Shown: positions 27,001 through 29,260, counted from the stretch's first letter. The stretch: 44,621 bases of DNA from an uncultured Clostridia bacterium (GCA_947366895.1 CANBBP010000008.1:1-44621); one strand, 5' to 3'. The notes: a model not told the origin generated them from the letters alone. Numbers and translations: made by a program.

Positions 27001-27120
27001 TCTAGCACCATTTGATGCACTAACATTACCACCTGCATTTTGCGGTGGCACATTTGGCTTATTATTAATATTTGAGTTTGGAGTGTTTACTCCATTTGGG
27101 TTGGGTTTTCCAGTTTCCAT
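1..27120 (-). CDS. Giant membrane-anchored surface repeat protein (partial, C terminus beyond window)
   Basis: One minus-strand frame is open from the ATG at 27118-27120 to the left edge: 9040 codons, roughly 1 MDa, with no stop on any of the many lines I read through. The start is supported by a strong AGGAGG ribosome binding site at 27126-27131. Residues 1-172 are Pro/Asn/Gln/Gly-rich and end in KKKGKKKW. Residues 173-194 are a Leu-rich membrane helix (ten Leu, then GATAGILIVVLM). Everything after is predicted to be extracellular (type II topology, inferred from the basic cluster before the helix). The exterior alternates InlB-B-like repeats (GWY/TLYAVW motifs) with Pmp-like beta-helix repeats (GGAIY, GGGIY, NNTA) and one BspA-type leucine-rich block. 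Such folds occur in surface adhesins; the ligand is unknown. The C-terminal end, and any wall-sorting signal, is outside the window. Confidence 0.93.
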   Translation of the reverse strand, partial: METGKPNPNGVNTPNSNINNKPNVPPQNAGGNVSASNGARTAGQPPITPSVPGNNGQIPVQPIPNAQPNINTVIRQAQGTNPNVPNGIRPNGQPPIAPSSNTGVNSPLNNVPNGAFNQGQGVKPNVPNAQPNPQANNQPQGMGGQPAYAGMNAQALNNQQNQEQKKKGKKKWLLLLLLLLLLGATAGILIVVLMPTTRLYKVNFITNRYFAQIETTNVIGGDPFGIPADLEDFKNEKGELLLEFTGWYYPDGRKFEGIEAVHSDITLVAGYKSYGVTTTYVSPNYQTGSGYVYLTDVTTKFFDEQINLAGLKEQFLKLNGGKYDRDNENDVVYSYSTTDGKIKPSSYDKANYVNLIDRYYNIKGFATEPNGEVVYTIYDIIETPTVESVYYVVFDAGNVQLKFNSNLDTLKPTYDAVKNYYDVMKVDANSIISAEYVEPNITFKDTYILRNYISLFTNAYQPTIHRFLGWYLQDAEGNLDKTKLYKSGDEIDINQTLLGGETEITFYAEWEERPIDFYFKSAEDNSESVSMSISSGEIQNLDKIIVDKNLLKEGYALIGFNTTNEENAGEIFGLQEVIEGDRSASYYDTATDSITLYPIYRRIIDNIYIYLNGNDLDAVDCTNYVDLNNFKNNYSLNFYSYTVDVVTGEGENEVITQETVTYEYDEDLITIEYDASLGAIVIKNLLEDATFTLPTLSNELSNLRVSDISRNNYYLGTRAYDFSARSDRDDLNYSDDGVIYKASSNDFDREFGSSNITIGLNWIGKNFSLVFHSDRNYEISVAYGVKVYVVYNRSTTNGIVTVNTTLYYASSGRTVPNGNFTTSVKGHEFEGWYKSQVDTSSGILPDAIINGDENREETHFFVDSNFHDIYAYWTVNAFNINYMFNGGIYNVTGDTSSQTLPGFEYGHSYDLLGENDVTKTGYWFEGWAYSETSGKVDFTYDNLSGIEINDEFVSHAVVGLDKTIRLYAIWSDRYSVTAYLDADRTSSAVIYSNRDNTFDITGKEIDGYTFTRFNTSMIGDGVEYITTAEDKSSWVLTENIFVYAMWFEVNFDSNDVDGKYGVKGDNPESFYVTYGSIFNLPTSTYTCDNYFKFNNWNYTNPNNVTYKGITIFGETYIVKVNEGGTQVEKETSYWDDIEEVSSNVNTPITLKANWGYKDVKLEVYRSDSMLPVGLSYSTRIDVTNNNYAVLSKNNNQYPGANNRQVDYFTDGKTFAFFSLITPETVIVGDETKTINNEKAIITLPKPSRETVEENGILIYDDAEDAFVYRIYAVWKATITFDANNRTGDSVISYATINTNNEQQLELTEELLARKFSVEIIECGFTYPFRTFAGWSTMNNASASDTLLQPNDIVDDLTADITYYAIWGYGTYTIKFVDDNIDGVTPLEFADVEFSYGEVSSLKMLKFDDLDDPTIAGKYNLTRYNSTKGYYEIFNHFVYQKSNGELLYININDLLTFKTLNDDGFMNNNELEDNILVLNCYWIEKSYELVVNFDGGYINQSAVDISKMDYEYNENLGNNILKYNFKLSEVKPSSKGIILLKEGPAKISYRFNGYRYNDESGTIIGLVGGNYTYIYSGTAKELEDNNGDMIFVNWQEVYTLTFDANGGAFQNNVDRKFQQDVNASGMATFNVPATAALLGNLYFPQFNTGADAVGWWFSKDVEDIEANKDNLFTYGSEVVVTDEIMSKYGNDNTITLYAVWKITITFTAGSLPTGVKVIQYGTPQGTVSNTDGRFTVQFYINDVISARRMVYYYFLIDSDAYRFIGWSLNGLDVIEEFVVSQPTTLQAIWGMSEVHVYLKNFDGNDFNTPIVMTYNYEKMRQLDLYREFRRAVVKAMVGEEWTDWSDWSDEEEEQSKLVKLPSRFGYQLLGFKDGFNNTTITPEREDEITVYNDSVDENGKLTKPFILPFKDITLYAVYMTEVVEVIYDVNNPDANTGVVGGGNKSWSMNYNSPYTIENPNYSLNYFKVSSYSIVVGEGENANEIFYKEGDPISILANYGVVYNEETGKYTLTIKVNWEREYNTVIINLGSGTFYNDGINLSSGDINQVAKELFYNENGIIVNGQHIYNIKSLKYSNGSIIVEVYRGPSGEGYGLRLPNSDYVFNNGNFELVSYSDRDGNKFDFNVLYELESDLTLNADWIRLVKVVIYRNQNDLDIETFETLIKLDDFVTFSFVNGVYYINEIEIPFDIEHYELLSYSQFAYGGSTSKSYVLDTQYILNGSNFPIMSDYSVRLYAQWQGVSINIEINYNDSVDPLKVNKVTLSSRYGLDVDLSSRVPTSRADGNEGYIFDYFRDTEGNIYAQNSEEHEGASFIFNSKNLEFSENYKITAVWKARKYAVTFNFEQSEFKGEYLDVNYTDEEGNGVIQISAVFAYGSEVLLPNKDNITYDLNTDPDFPLYFYNGYISNIEINGSNAIGPDVQSFIMPNSDISLTISWKGLPVLVTFVASKGEGDILDTEGAFSIEDDNGNITKVRTLTNEYAINGDILLSEVLPSRTGYKYSFKYFINYNSVTGNFTDTIIFNAKDFINLSSLYLDEDSLYFDDLKAMFSKPDDSENGIISITVEVVWTPISYVVTFNNLKPKMDNGYDVDATGNVDVKVLDGTTNGLINSVTLTYDVPFTLANNYYTLVGWRQIGWSIYKDDIADSEGNYRGLIDLNSEIVNLTTEDGTTIILYPVWERLNYTLEFRDELAVNKITDVVMGYDEIFSIDGLIKGEVNTFDTLTNSYIKKPLNISVLDNGSYVSGELKTLTFDSAKGVWVEFVGWRYFYNNKPVGDIIKNSDELIFTLSNYNGFIGSIDDLTDNKVTLDLVWQEITYDFTLDLTLGNYAGFGAGKNYEYIYNSETKTLNLKFKVTYSNLLKGINLSDEFIAIDEDKIVCDSGYTFAGWVKDVNADYVDANIFLKGSTIFYSGLTEDVLDPSTFEDRNPFVLYAIWNTYKVTINSNGGNIISDYEDKKVELGCENWNVEGTSLYTYTYRNSDITLPENIDKAFVKENNHIDRTGENKIGGKTYTNITENKTIDVVWTGNLRYVILSISNKETASFNEIPDALKSRVATDLHYELVEVTSENFVANTYYIYTYDIETNSGSFTLADTYDSNAQYFVYDSNSRTIIITSYYDEPINFLNQITATDAGSDTVDKERFGGWLDADEKSNFSAKTLYVECGDNEVIHLHASWGEIYLYFELNGGYINEEVEIDGNIEIVQKTAIERKAPFFVNEETEERRFDLPPLYSGNTQLGPFKTGYTFLGWSDEFANYAEFESSSDADKYNKLINNDSENSIKYTLNTPFSATLFAIWKPREIVLVFDSAESSSSWSPNVSGGNSTFSLNCNYGDVIELPEPAENFYKNHYIFAGWEYVFNGQNRIYNVGDKFTIDIEKDLEYSGTGSSFALRFYSVWEPTNVSVRIYVDGGAYMSMNPNPLFTRLLTEEGDPYGSYIPVENRKYGSKFELIPLNELYKFGYYANGYKNILNNEIYTTEPVLLDSTRLDENLVLKIQVTWAKANAYIKDFYGKDVHKFYENFEDAVTEAVDLKDVNDNYRNAEVVLLTNNVSLHKTVKPNANLTISVDESLAGEIIISRSDNFNSTLEENNGKILFDVDNNNTLTLKGTQTAQLIINGGSASGCGVLIRSINANVFIDGYVTFRNNINSVTNFGGAIYAENSAVTITNAIFTGNRVSGNDFTYGGAIAVKNCDSVTITNTKFTNNSAISNESAAFGGAIFIGGSNLKIIGGNFTNNNATGSANSYGGAIAVTGDSGMNISKDEEGNKVSFNNNSAVLGGSIYIDYSETIIEGGEENSSNNVRLNNRNGLFRDAKTLVINGAIFSENNVNFRGSQLDINGGAVYIAKGIVNISDSEFIGNYASNGGGIYIANGTVTISENTLINNNTASNFGGGIYISTGANVVINNSVIGAENAGNMALSGAGIYSLGSLELNLSEVLYNKASETTGLGGGIYISGSEETCVTLKIYGSKISNNSAVRGGGLYIDNFVGYIIDSFVNESINENNTISNNLAKMGAGLYIRTNVTHIDNNLEGEKCYISNTEISSNKTDVEEEYKKDKNQMGGGLYLETGVLTIKTNVLFTLNTAYYGGAIYVNSSAVADIINASFGLLVEEGSDFVESSNSAVYGGAIYVAQNGTFNFVSGVIAYNIADFGGAIYNAGKVKLGSLEDIDDLIIINNFKGDSDLTAKIHNAGEFEIAGDTMIDSDENIYLDNDGEGYKFITISKKDYKNTNNAIDSDNPYGLIYVTFEDYKVGKVIVKFDNEEGYNAEDTTNTSASKEEVYNSYLNTPTDESGNVISGYGKISIFNTVMYTITPVESNYSLVIEYQIYYINFLDVTGDERVTIPNAQMEIDYGTSFDKTVSVLVDGNAELIRFVDYLRGDNYAPNRTGYNFVDWGYYTNESGKEGVEYKGQNYITETKPNGSVEGKITPFEIFDSWGTEDCEFKSIDNLTNRNPEFKVTNYNLYFYAVWEPFEITVNYHYDNEYENFGDTSYTIGGQNIDDSNLADFSEVISYNETLTLPALNSIYTLEFKAEFEYETIEYSTVDGKVVPVKVITKDGSEYTDIVSTDAGYVLRLRNGLEFTYNEETKKLISTLNNGFELSNKKGENANLYPDQIKLAGTSNFIDLEIINGRYSFVNNGYVFSSYQKYRPDYYSFERFIINGGSFECEQVFDMNVDNYFFGFAKDEEGNYVLNVTLEFNRMQTTVIVNSNGGEGDFEHTIYAGQEFTLPKYSTIVSYDGISRFIYRKDYALAGFSTNVNGNVLTQTDSEGNVSLANKIVIPETQTSTYTLYAKWEDAVCFVDDAVLKDGVYYDVYYSSIEKAVIDINIDGKAKDTTSGEEANPAIFTSVLISNYMLYVTRNTLINSGIVITQNMTMMSFSGEITVGLSDSFNNEDNAFTIDSGVIATFGSKDLSSNTLIFTTSNQDVINSFMLVKGTVKLLNGVHFVECKITSYGAALYVEGNLVINGAYFFNNTADLGGAIYVACSGNVTIDNAVFGEDGKGNKALSSGGAIYIEDGKEGNVDGTAVTISATVNIYKATFAYNTAVESGGALYIGKSASVSLYSVIFIANKVGIPKEINNGKEVETILVGGNGGAIYTLSALRIGENSTNYVEFDYNSAGGNGGAVFTQSSLTITYANFVSNVANNGGALYIDTSNSIGSTKIYAAQFNGNEAKENETKDGGNGGAIYSIGGLEINSIKYEENMLNTQTTFSRNRAKLGGAIYQVGKVTQSETTAINEVLTAEGGEGEEGGDEGDGTDNVNTSFNMLNVLITLNYAENGAGLYLVDAALSLDTTLGVDESTRLISNGSEGADVTNNGGAIYLSGNSVLILIGEVSGNKAINGGGIYADGNSIVYITESSKVTGNRASTNGGGIYLNDNSSMIVKGKYNRSEITNNQASYGGGIYFNSTNDATVLSSTTLTGNKADISQASSGGGIYVAKGNLNLTGINVVGNIASYAGGGIYVASSDSLPTVQITAGDFSNNSAGADTNTKNPNIRLGENIYVNYTNNSSYGVLRIGNSARIQSVYLVDGASIYVSQKLEGTYEEVASKIVVTLSAYTENRVVVRFDGGVEVSDIYFTLNEDEFEHYYFEIQGNNLILTKIATEVVINTNGGGIIYEGTRYNEELRIDITGKNGQLFTCLDDLIGDFFGYDLSPNFIDQRGNTYTSSSVIPKKAVVLTAQWVVKEFKAYSIVEGMQNDLDTFSLTKNIEFPTAYKEYWRFKQWNLAYFDNGELVTTNISYRAYSEFKLNDLNSSDRLPIYDAILRDNNTAYFVAEFEHDSVVITIRGVGALSNKIDGICEAGRQTIEIARDRDSLEFSFSEIAGAFSWRGHLLKGYFSGPNDVYDIGVDRLYGVNDKIDISFAESGDLVFACYWLQAEAYIKGLDVSENVYYETLEGAIADADSGDTIVVISNINLSKTLTITTDLTIVAEEEGLTITRTRFRNGYMFDIKANVTFGEDSEKTLIISGGDYDSDYGAIHVSISSSLTLERSVTIKNNVTSTHSGGAVFVLGTLNYRGATVEKNTAKQGGAFYVEGSINLVAGLGSISNNTALIAGGGIYIASTGSITMTGGTINYNTAPLGAGIYYGSSKTNTIIGGSIVYNNTDADTNPLKTIANDYRGGGIYTELNSGKLTLGSTGSELNITGNTSFNGGGVFVKGSSLSNETSLAINGARITANKARYGAGICISDNDNNYDAHTVEFLAGNIMYNTATYLSEESEQYFGGGVAVYGGTFLVTGNGTGEISNNVCDKNGSDIYINSLNATYYGKVVLSSNSLTVGNDIGTVFVTKYGKLILENNYVLNDKVILLDGAFITVNAKSNATRPIMVSVTPLDEIPLNNFARKVVEYINGVTPDINKFDIEEARKTQYRLKVIGQEIFITENIFTLTFIAEGGDIVYDNDLGATREDNGIITIPVKYGTLLQESIISKLTASQTNRYFISWNYDDGDADSVVGSEDIMPYEDLTLYAYWSGLYYVLTINFNDTNGTTQTDFSGLQDLVIDNVQHRIENNKVIMNVYADLETSHYGQDALQAIFDNISRIGYHIYGFGLASSKGLDTEYISPFNKFSMPENDVNLYVLWEANTYTIYYQGFAPDGCSSEIENEVPSMECAFDEYIYISNETFILRGYTQVSWHIEKDLTDAGFKLNERTRNLVDGSEGNNEIILYAKFTPNSYIINYVGESDSKHNATGSVTGSVASTTHIYDVPSLVSNNKFTLTGWEQIGWSLYEDGTKDSEGFFEFDENKNPNPFPYALNLVPEGQVTLYAIWKANQYTVRYFYDLVDGKLVNQSGGTTPIESFVYSYDTQYTFKSNNGITKDYFNFMGWQQYNSTNSYTLEDKIFNLTSDNGATIDFYPIWEAYKVVLHANNGSDIELTFEAGTNGDKAGIVDIPLEALSEFKYLGFDIGFVSSSKDIDANDISKTKLADFETARTASFSLGTNSSQLITDVYIAWKVMVYHINYDYNKEGFEEENPISMYFLGSAIVGTNTYIDERDTQITLPSLGTVNVNTNIVILERNMKTFECDGVVYTLVGWSLDKDSDYMDYVLGQRFEMSNEILAEMSKKQEFIDKGITLYGSWSTEFSITYDINTTNNVIKANPENFLGVNIDSTGKLDFGTSHKIISGDIDGNVWEIYDIDNNKFAYFLGWATKSDAKQPEYFGGEEIVFVRDTILYAVWGYYTNPNYFTYDSTGTIITGISSEGAKAIKENNITELVLPRYSNDPTTSVAIVGVENLGYNDVVTSLDLGYVTGIKEIGAGAFENLVALEEVKNIPSTIDNIGAGAFATNNLTSITFNNTTGKYRVDENSNVYEVSGSTAKLHTHLIANSVGKDKYEVTGRVTLNASGYTVDEILPLAFYKNQFSEIDINTPNLNAVGLGAFKGMNNLTTLTTPFIGNNKNNNTFLAYMFGSSDNADSSVVPNSLVSVIVTDLTEVPDDAFRGCSKIKEIEFTKDLTNIGNYAFYNCTSLENLTINGDSNFNISKVEEIGSNAFNGCDKIVPSELIFSENLKLIGSNAFANTNIEYVYIPRSVETISPTAFSGVETLKEARLYSLDSFKAVTNNTGIKPMTESNCGTIYTDVNFFLLLNVIPDSADYLKYHIVVDDIIELYSSRLVFKKNYDNLATAVSEAEVGDIILVKCNIVLSEVITIDKNITILAGYTELKPTDDAYSYLAGKERIVTISRASGYTSYLFDISVDATDAHFGDNGKFVREGYQTCKLILEGDGTTKQDSLVYVGGKLTLNNNTIMQNNFAENGGALNVGGELVINGAILTNNKANKGGAIYTSGGLLTIISGEINNNIANINKDSSYGGGAIYVSGETVLNIANASGSNIKIEGNIATYGAGIYFASNSKNKSIINGSNVNISGNNADITTLGSTYSSSEGGAIYHASGNLDILGANIQNNNASRGGAISTKNGNLVIDSVKLDSNIATRGGAIYAVSNAQITISGNTIISNNQANMGAGLYLNTKTENIITGATFTKNNSMVSSFDNLWAGGAIYLDNAKVELSTSSVKLNENASYFGGGIFSKSSEVDIEGIVVTANQAYQGAGIYVTGTSVNPFIISNTSINSNKAVNMGNSQNAQGGGLFVTNSANVIISNGTKLGESGAGNSAEDKGGALFNEGGNVTISGSSSNNVSISGNTAKYGAGITNNNGTIKTKYVTISNNITDSSVGDNFGGGIAVLSGTFETETGTIISNNKSGMGAGLYINKLNSSPLNVTLRGVEIVSNMSDKGAVYVAEDGKVNIESAYIGITASGSEAKNRNYDNTEDGYSVYVANIVEDTVKISNNANIHDTMYLCNDVIITITDAFNGLVHSTIDLDLEETNFMSPVNVAKYATGITADQNKFTSAREVDLGLIFSTKGQYIRIAQGIVRNDTTGRIYGSLEDAITGVADNGEENVLRLLVTLPVSETTIISGNKNIVFTANPNTYIYKDEGFNGAIFEITNKESILTLNRESGSNELKLVGNSIGNIAIIVVTNGTLNINRSVILTGNTSGQGGAIYANGANSIVRMTGGEIYGNIATSGGAIYSNGANIVLLAGSIGKSENNARSGNTATYGGGIYAMGGVATVGRAGVNTLTEVTGNEATEYGGGIVVAGSAELNLINAGITNNYAGTYGGAIYTTATNTVTIERSDITSNSAKSAGGAIYNLGGTIEILSAFNEGISNNNVVDSDGKGGAIYTTSEVSGENVIINSNTATFGAGIYLVGSAHVSITSSTIGRDAKGNTANSGIILLTENSSLDITESGIDYNTVNGANNGVIVVEGNASLKMYACSLTTNNATAIYYNSSNLNSILSGVSITNNTLTDNSPVAISMQGSGRLKLISKVTDSATIKTTISNNTATNIINAENGTLEMYSTVITSNIVTSEKAVIYSKGTASKTGNIIIDSCDISGNTSTNADKYTGIYNDEGSIIVRGTTHILNENGSKSVYLKNGTFTIGGQLDIVDYIYFANNSTKITVESKIENNDNGDNLVRLGIDPTIHKNGNVVVTYLEIAGSPQQDKFFVSLSSGFAVEVSGQDLILRKQDFKEYSAKDLEVIRTYTDIYKAIEGVESGNI
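300..4330 (-). repeat. Beta-helix block 4 of the giant protein
   Basis: This part, about residues 7597-8940, repeats a short motif of the form GGAIY or GGGIY plus a polar strand (for example GGAIYNLGGTIE around 1201-1250), spaced roughly 20-35 residues and rich in Asn, Thr and Ile. This is the signature of right-handed parallel beta-helix proteins such as chlamydial Pmp and other autotransporter-like adhesins. It is the longest of the four beta-helix blocks. Boundaries are approximate. Positions 1-300 continue the same frame with a non-repetitive sequence containing SPQQDKFFVSLSSGFAVEV. Confidence 0.75.
4390..5560 (-). repeat. BspA-type leucine-rich repeat block of the giant protein
   Basis: About residues 7187-7577 carry LRR_5/BspA-like units with the pattern I-x-x-x-A-F-x-x-C/N followed by short hydrophobic strands. 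Examples are EIGSNAFNGCDKIVPSELIF and LIGSNAFANTNIEYVYIPRS near 4570-4740. This fold is common in treponemal, Bacteroides and gut-Firmicute surface proteins. It sits between the last InlB-B block and the C-terminal beta-helix and is the only LRR block I saw in this protein. Confidence 0.75.
5560..8150 (-). repeat. InlB-B-like repeat block 4 of the giant protein
   Basis: About residues 6324-7187 contain repeated Trp-containing units (for example VGWSLDKDSDYMDYVLGQR near 6001-6060 and TQVSWHIEKDLTDAGFKLNE at 7201-7260) separated by strands ending in YAVW- or W-x-A-type motifs. This is the Listeria-Bacteroides (Flg_new/InlB-B) repeat pattern. These small beta-grasp-like modules usually form stalks of surface proteins. 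Boundaries are approximate. Confidence 0.7.
8160..9480 (-). repeat. Beta-helix block 3 of the giant protein
   Basis: About residues 5880-6320. GGG/GGA-I-Y repeats recur (visible on the plus strand as repeated ataccaccacc or gcaccacc runs). It is the shortest of the four beta-helix blocks. It is preceded by a linker resembling the ones before the other blocks (Y-E-x-x-E-x-A), which suggests that beta-helix modules were duplicated together with their lead-in segment. Confidence 0.7.
9490..10560 (-). repeat. InlB-B-like repeat block 3 of the giant protein
   Basis: About residues 5520-5877 contain a few Trp/Tyr-rich units of the Listeria-Bacteroides repeat type. Among them are Trp-containing segments around 9590-9660 and 9930-10000. 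It links beta-helix blocks 2 and 3. Boundaries are approximate. Confidence 0.6.
10600..12700 (-). repeat. Beta-helix block 2 of the giant protein
   Basis: About residues 4807-5507 are dense in GGGIYV/GGAIY repeats (for example ISQASSGGGIYVAKGNLNLT at 10801-10860). The block contains an acidic Gly-rich insertion near residue 5236 (AEGGEGEEGGDEGDG, encoded around 11368-11412). It probably loops out of the helix. Boundaries are approximate. Confidence 0.72.
12740..14560 (-). repeat. InlB-B-like repeat block 2 of the giant protein
   Basis: About residues 4187-4793 include recognisable units such as GYNFVDWGYYTNESGKEG and LYFYAVWEPFEITVNYHY (13700-13980). These match the W-x-x-x-x-Y-T-F / YAVW consensus of Listeria-Bacteroides repeats. 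It separates beta-helix blocks 1 and 2. Confidence 0.72.
14600..16600 (-). repeat. Beta-helix block 1 of the giant protein
   Basis: About residues 3507-4174. Repeats such as FGGAIYAENSAVTITNAIFT, GGGIYIANGTVTISENTLIN and GGGLYIDNFVGYI recur every 20-35 residues, typical of Pmp-like right-handed beta-helices. The block opens with a YENFEDAVTEAVDLKDV segment, similar to the lead-in of the other beta-helix blocks. Confidence 0.75.
16650..26526 (-). repeat. Long InlB-B-like repeat stalk of the giant protein (block 1)
   Basis: About residues 199-3490 form the membrane-proximal exterior. They consist of many divergent Listeria-Bacteroides-type repeats, visible as a W-W/Y-x-x-D unit followed by TLYAVW- or KVNF-type strands. 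Examples are LEFTGWYYPDGRKFEG near 26350-26420 and GWWFSKDVEDI followed by TLYAVWKITITF near 22020-22160. Residue spacing is irregular and neighbouring units are not identical at DNA level, so the array is old. A WTDWSDWSDEEE segment near residue 1838 is a local oddity. Confidence 0.75.
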
Positions 27121-27460
27121 ATACCCCTCCTAAAATATTATTTATCTATAGTTAAAAATTATTTGTTAAAAAGTTTAATGTTTTTAAATATTTTTTATAT
27201 CAATGTTTTTACTTATTTTTTTCTATAAATTGCTTTTTGTAACAATAAAGATTGTTCTTCCTTCTTTATTTTTATTAGAAGAAAAAACACTCTTTATTTT
27301 TTGTAATTAAACAACATTTAAAATTTCAAACTTTTTATTTTTTTGTAATTTAAATCATAAAAAATAAATATTATTTTTTAAGCAATTTTTTAGTAAATTA
27401 AAACAAAAATAAACAAAGTTTTTACTAATTTTTTAATATTATTTTTTACCTTCTAAATTA
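27121..27460 (-). promoter_or_regulatory. Long AT-rich 5' leader of the giant gene with strong RBS
   Basis: If the promoter at 27468-27496 is used, the transcript has a leader of about 340 nt with no recognisable ORF. It ends in AGGAGGGG (27124-27131), five bases from the ATG at 27120, which decides the start. A small AT hairpin (AACAAT-loop-ATTGTT) lies at 27241-27256. I recognise no riboswitch. Confidence 0.45.
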
Positions 27461-27467
27461 CACTATT

Positions 27468-27496
27468 ATTCTACTATATATACTCTTTTTTTGCAA
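27468..27496 (-). promoter_or_regulatory. Candidate sigma-70-type promoter of the giant gene
   Basis: On the minus strand, TTGCAA (27491-27496) and TAGAAT (27468-27473) are separated by exactly 17 bases and point at the giant ORF. The match to consensus is good, but in such AT-rich DNA other start sites nearer the ATG cannot be excluded. Confidence 0.5.
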
Positions 27497-27569
27497 GAAT
27501 TTTAGCATTTTTTTGTGCTGTTTTAGCCCTTTATTTTGCTTATTTTTTTAGTTAAAATTTTGCTTATTT

Positions 27570-27896
27570 TTATCCACATTTTATCCACAAAATCACACAA
27601 AGTTATCCACATACAATTAATGCTAAATGTCGCTAAATTCCTAGCAATTAGCCGATTTTATAATAACATTATTTATAAAGTGTTTTTTTGTTTTTTATAA
27701 TCATTATTCTATAGTAATATATCCCTTTATTTTTCAGTCATCTAGCCATTTTTTGACCTAAAATTTTAAACATTTTTTTATGCAATATTTTATGCAATTT
27801 TAAGGTGTTTTTTAATAAAAAATAATATAAAATTTTTAAAGTTTTTTACCAATTTTATTCTACTTAATTTTCACTATGTGGATAAATTGTGCATAA
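27570..27896. other. Cluster of five DnaA-box sequences (possible oriC or DnaA-regulated region)
   Basis: Three perfect plus-strand TTATCCACA boxes start at 27570, 27581 and 27603. The spacings are 11 and 22 bp, so they sit on the same helical face. Two minus-strand boxes, TTATCCACA (27877-27885) and TTATGCACA (27888-27896), are also 11 bp apart and face the first group across 265 bp of extremely AT-rich DNA. The sequences are directly visible and match the E. coli/B. subtilis DnaA box (TTATNCACA). A bipartite oriC would look like this. Against it, genes on both sides lie on the minus strand, with no switch in gene direction, and no dnaA or dnaN is near. Confidence 0.55.
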
Positions 27897-28093
27897 CTTT
27901 TTGCAAAAAAATATACACCAAAAAAATTAAGTAAAACTCATTTTTTTAGTGTATAAAATTATTTTTTTTAATTATTAAATATATATTCCTATAATTTTAA
28001 TTTTTAATAAAAATTTTTTGGTTAATTTTATTTTGTTTTATATTTAATTAAATTCTTTTTTTATTATTATTTATCTTAATTTAAGATTAATTT
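27897..28093. other. Non-coding AT-rich remainder of the intergenic gap
   Basis: This is almost pure A/T. It contains an AT palindrome at 28071-28091 (TTATCTTAATTTAAGATTAA) just after the tsaD stop, which could be a weak transcription end. Nothing else is recognisable; there is no ORF with a ribosome binding site. Confidence 0.4.
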
Positions 28094-29146
28094 TTAGATA
28101 TCAATATTACTTACGGCATCTAAATCTAAGTCGCTTATTCCAACATTATTAATCAAATTAAAATACCCCAAACTAGCAATCATGCCAGCATTATCAGTAC
28201 AAAGTTTTAAACTTGGAGCATAAACTTCTATTCCCTCTTGCTTACCTCTTGAAATCATTTTTTCCCTGAGATAACTATTAGCTGAAACTCCACCAGCCAT
28301 ACATATTTTTTTATATCCATACTTTTTACAGGCACGCAAACTTTTTTCTACTAAATTATCTACAGCCTCTGTTTGAAATGAACAACATATATCACAAATC
28401 GGCAATTCTTTTCCCTTTTGATTTAAAGAGTTTACATAATTAATTACTGCAGTCTTTAAGCCGCTAAAACTACTATTAAATGTATTCTTAAGGCCATCTT
28501 TTGCAAACTTAATATTATTCTTTCCATTCTTAGCCTGTGCGTCAATTTTAGGGCCTCCTGGATAGCCAAGTCCTATAACCCTTGCTACTTTATCAAAAGC
28601 TTCACCTATAGCATCATCTTGAGTGGTTCCTATCATTTTTAAAGTAACATAATCTTTAACTTCTACAATTGCAGTATGTCCTCCGCTTACAACCAAACAT
28701 ATAAAAGGAGGCTCTAAATCTTTATGCTCAATGAAATTTGCACTAATATGACCTTTAATATGATTAACCGCTATTAATGGCTTATTTAAAGCAAAAGCCA
28801 AACTTTTAGCAAAACTAACACCTACCATTAATGCCCCAATTAGTCCAGCACCATAAGTAACTGCTATAGCATCAATATCTGATAAGGTAACATTGGCCTG
28901 TTTTAAAGCTTCTAACAATACATTATTAATTGCTTCAATATGATTTCTTGAAGCAACTTCTGGCACTACACCGCCAAATCTAGTATGAATTTCTATTTGG
29001 CTAGATATAACATTGCTTAAAACTTCTCTACCATTTTTTACTATTGCTATTGAGGTTTCATCACAACTACTTTCAATACCTAAAATAAGTACATCTTTTT
29101 TATTTTTAAGGTTTTGGCAAACCTTTAACATTTCTTCTTTATACAT
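28094..29146 (-). CDS. tsaD: tRNA N6-adenosine threonylcarbamoyltransferase
   Basis: TsaD transfers the threonylcarbamoyl group from TC-AMP to A37 of ANN-decoding tRNAs (t6A formation), acting in the cytoplasm with TsaB/TsaE. The 350-residue product shows the family signature [11 protein letters not shown] (residues 21-31), the metal-binding His pair in HIKGHISAN (H129, H133), and SGGHT (154-158) in the ASKHA nucleotide-binding fold. A C-terminal [10 protein letters not shown] motif carries the conserved Asp. About 20 residues precede the usual N terminus. A second ATG at codon 6 is preceded by AAAGAAGAA, so the exact start is uncertain. prfB lies 208 bp upstream on the same strand. Confidence 0.95.
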   Translation of the reverse strand: MYKEEMLKVCQNLKNKKDVLILGIESSCDETSIAIVKNGREVLSNVISSQIEIHTRFGGVVPEVASRNHIEAINNVLLEALKQANVTLSDIDAIAVTYGAGLIGALMVGVSFAKSLAFALNKPLIAVNHIKGHISANFIEHKDLEPPFICLVVSGGHTAIVEVKDYVTLKMIGTTQDDAIGEAFDKVARVIGLGYPGGPKIDAQAKNGKNNIKFAKDGLKNTFNSSFSGLKTAVINYVNSLNQKGKELPICDICCSFQTEAVDNLVEKSLRACKKYGYKKICMAGGVSANSYLREKMISRGKQEGIEVYAPSLKLCTDNAGMIASLGYFNLINNVGISDLDLDAVSNIDI

Positions 29147-29260
29147 TTTTTTATTTCTCTTAATCTTCTTTCTATGTAGATTTTATTATCGTTAATATTG
29201 TTAATAAAATAATTTTAAAATAAAATAAATAATTTTACAATTTAAATTAGTGTTTATTTA

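Noticed and set aside
26686..27015. 109-codon plus-strand frame opposite the N-terminal tail of the giant protein
   Set aside because: Its Arg/Ile/Trp-rich composition is the mirror of Pro/Asn/Gln codons on the real strand; no family resemblance.
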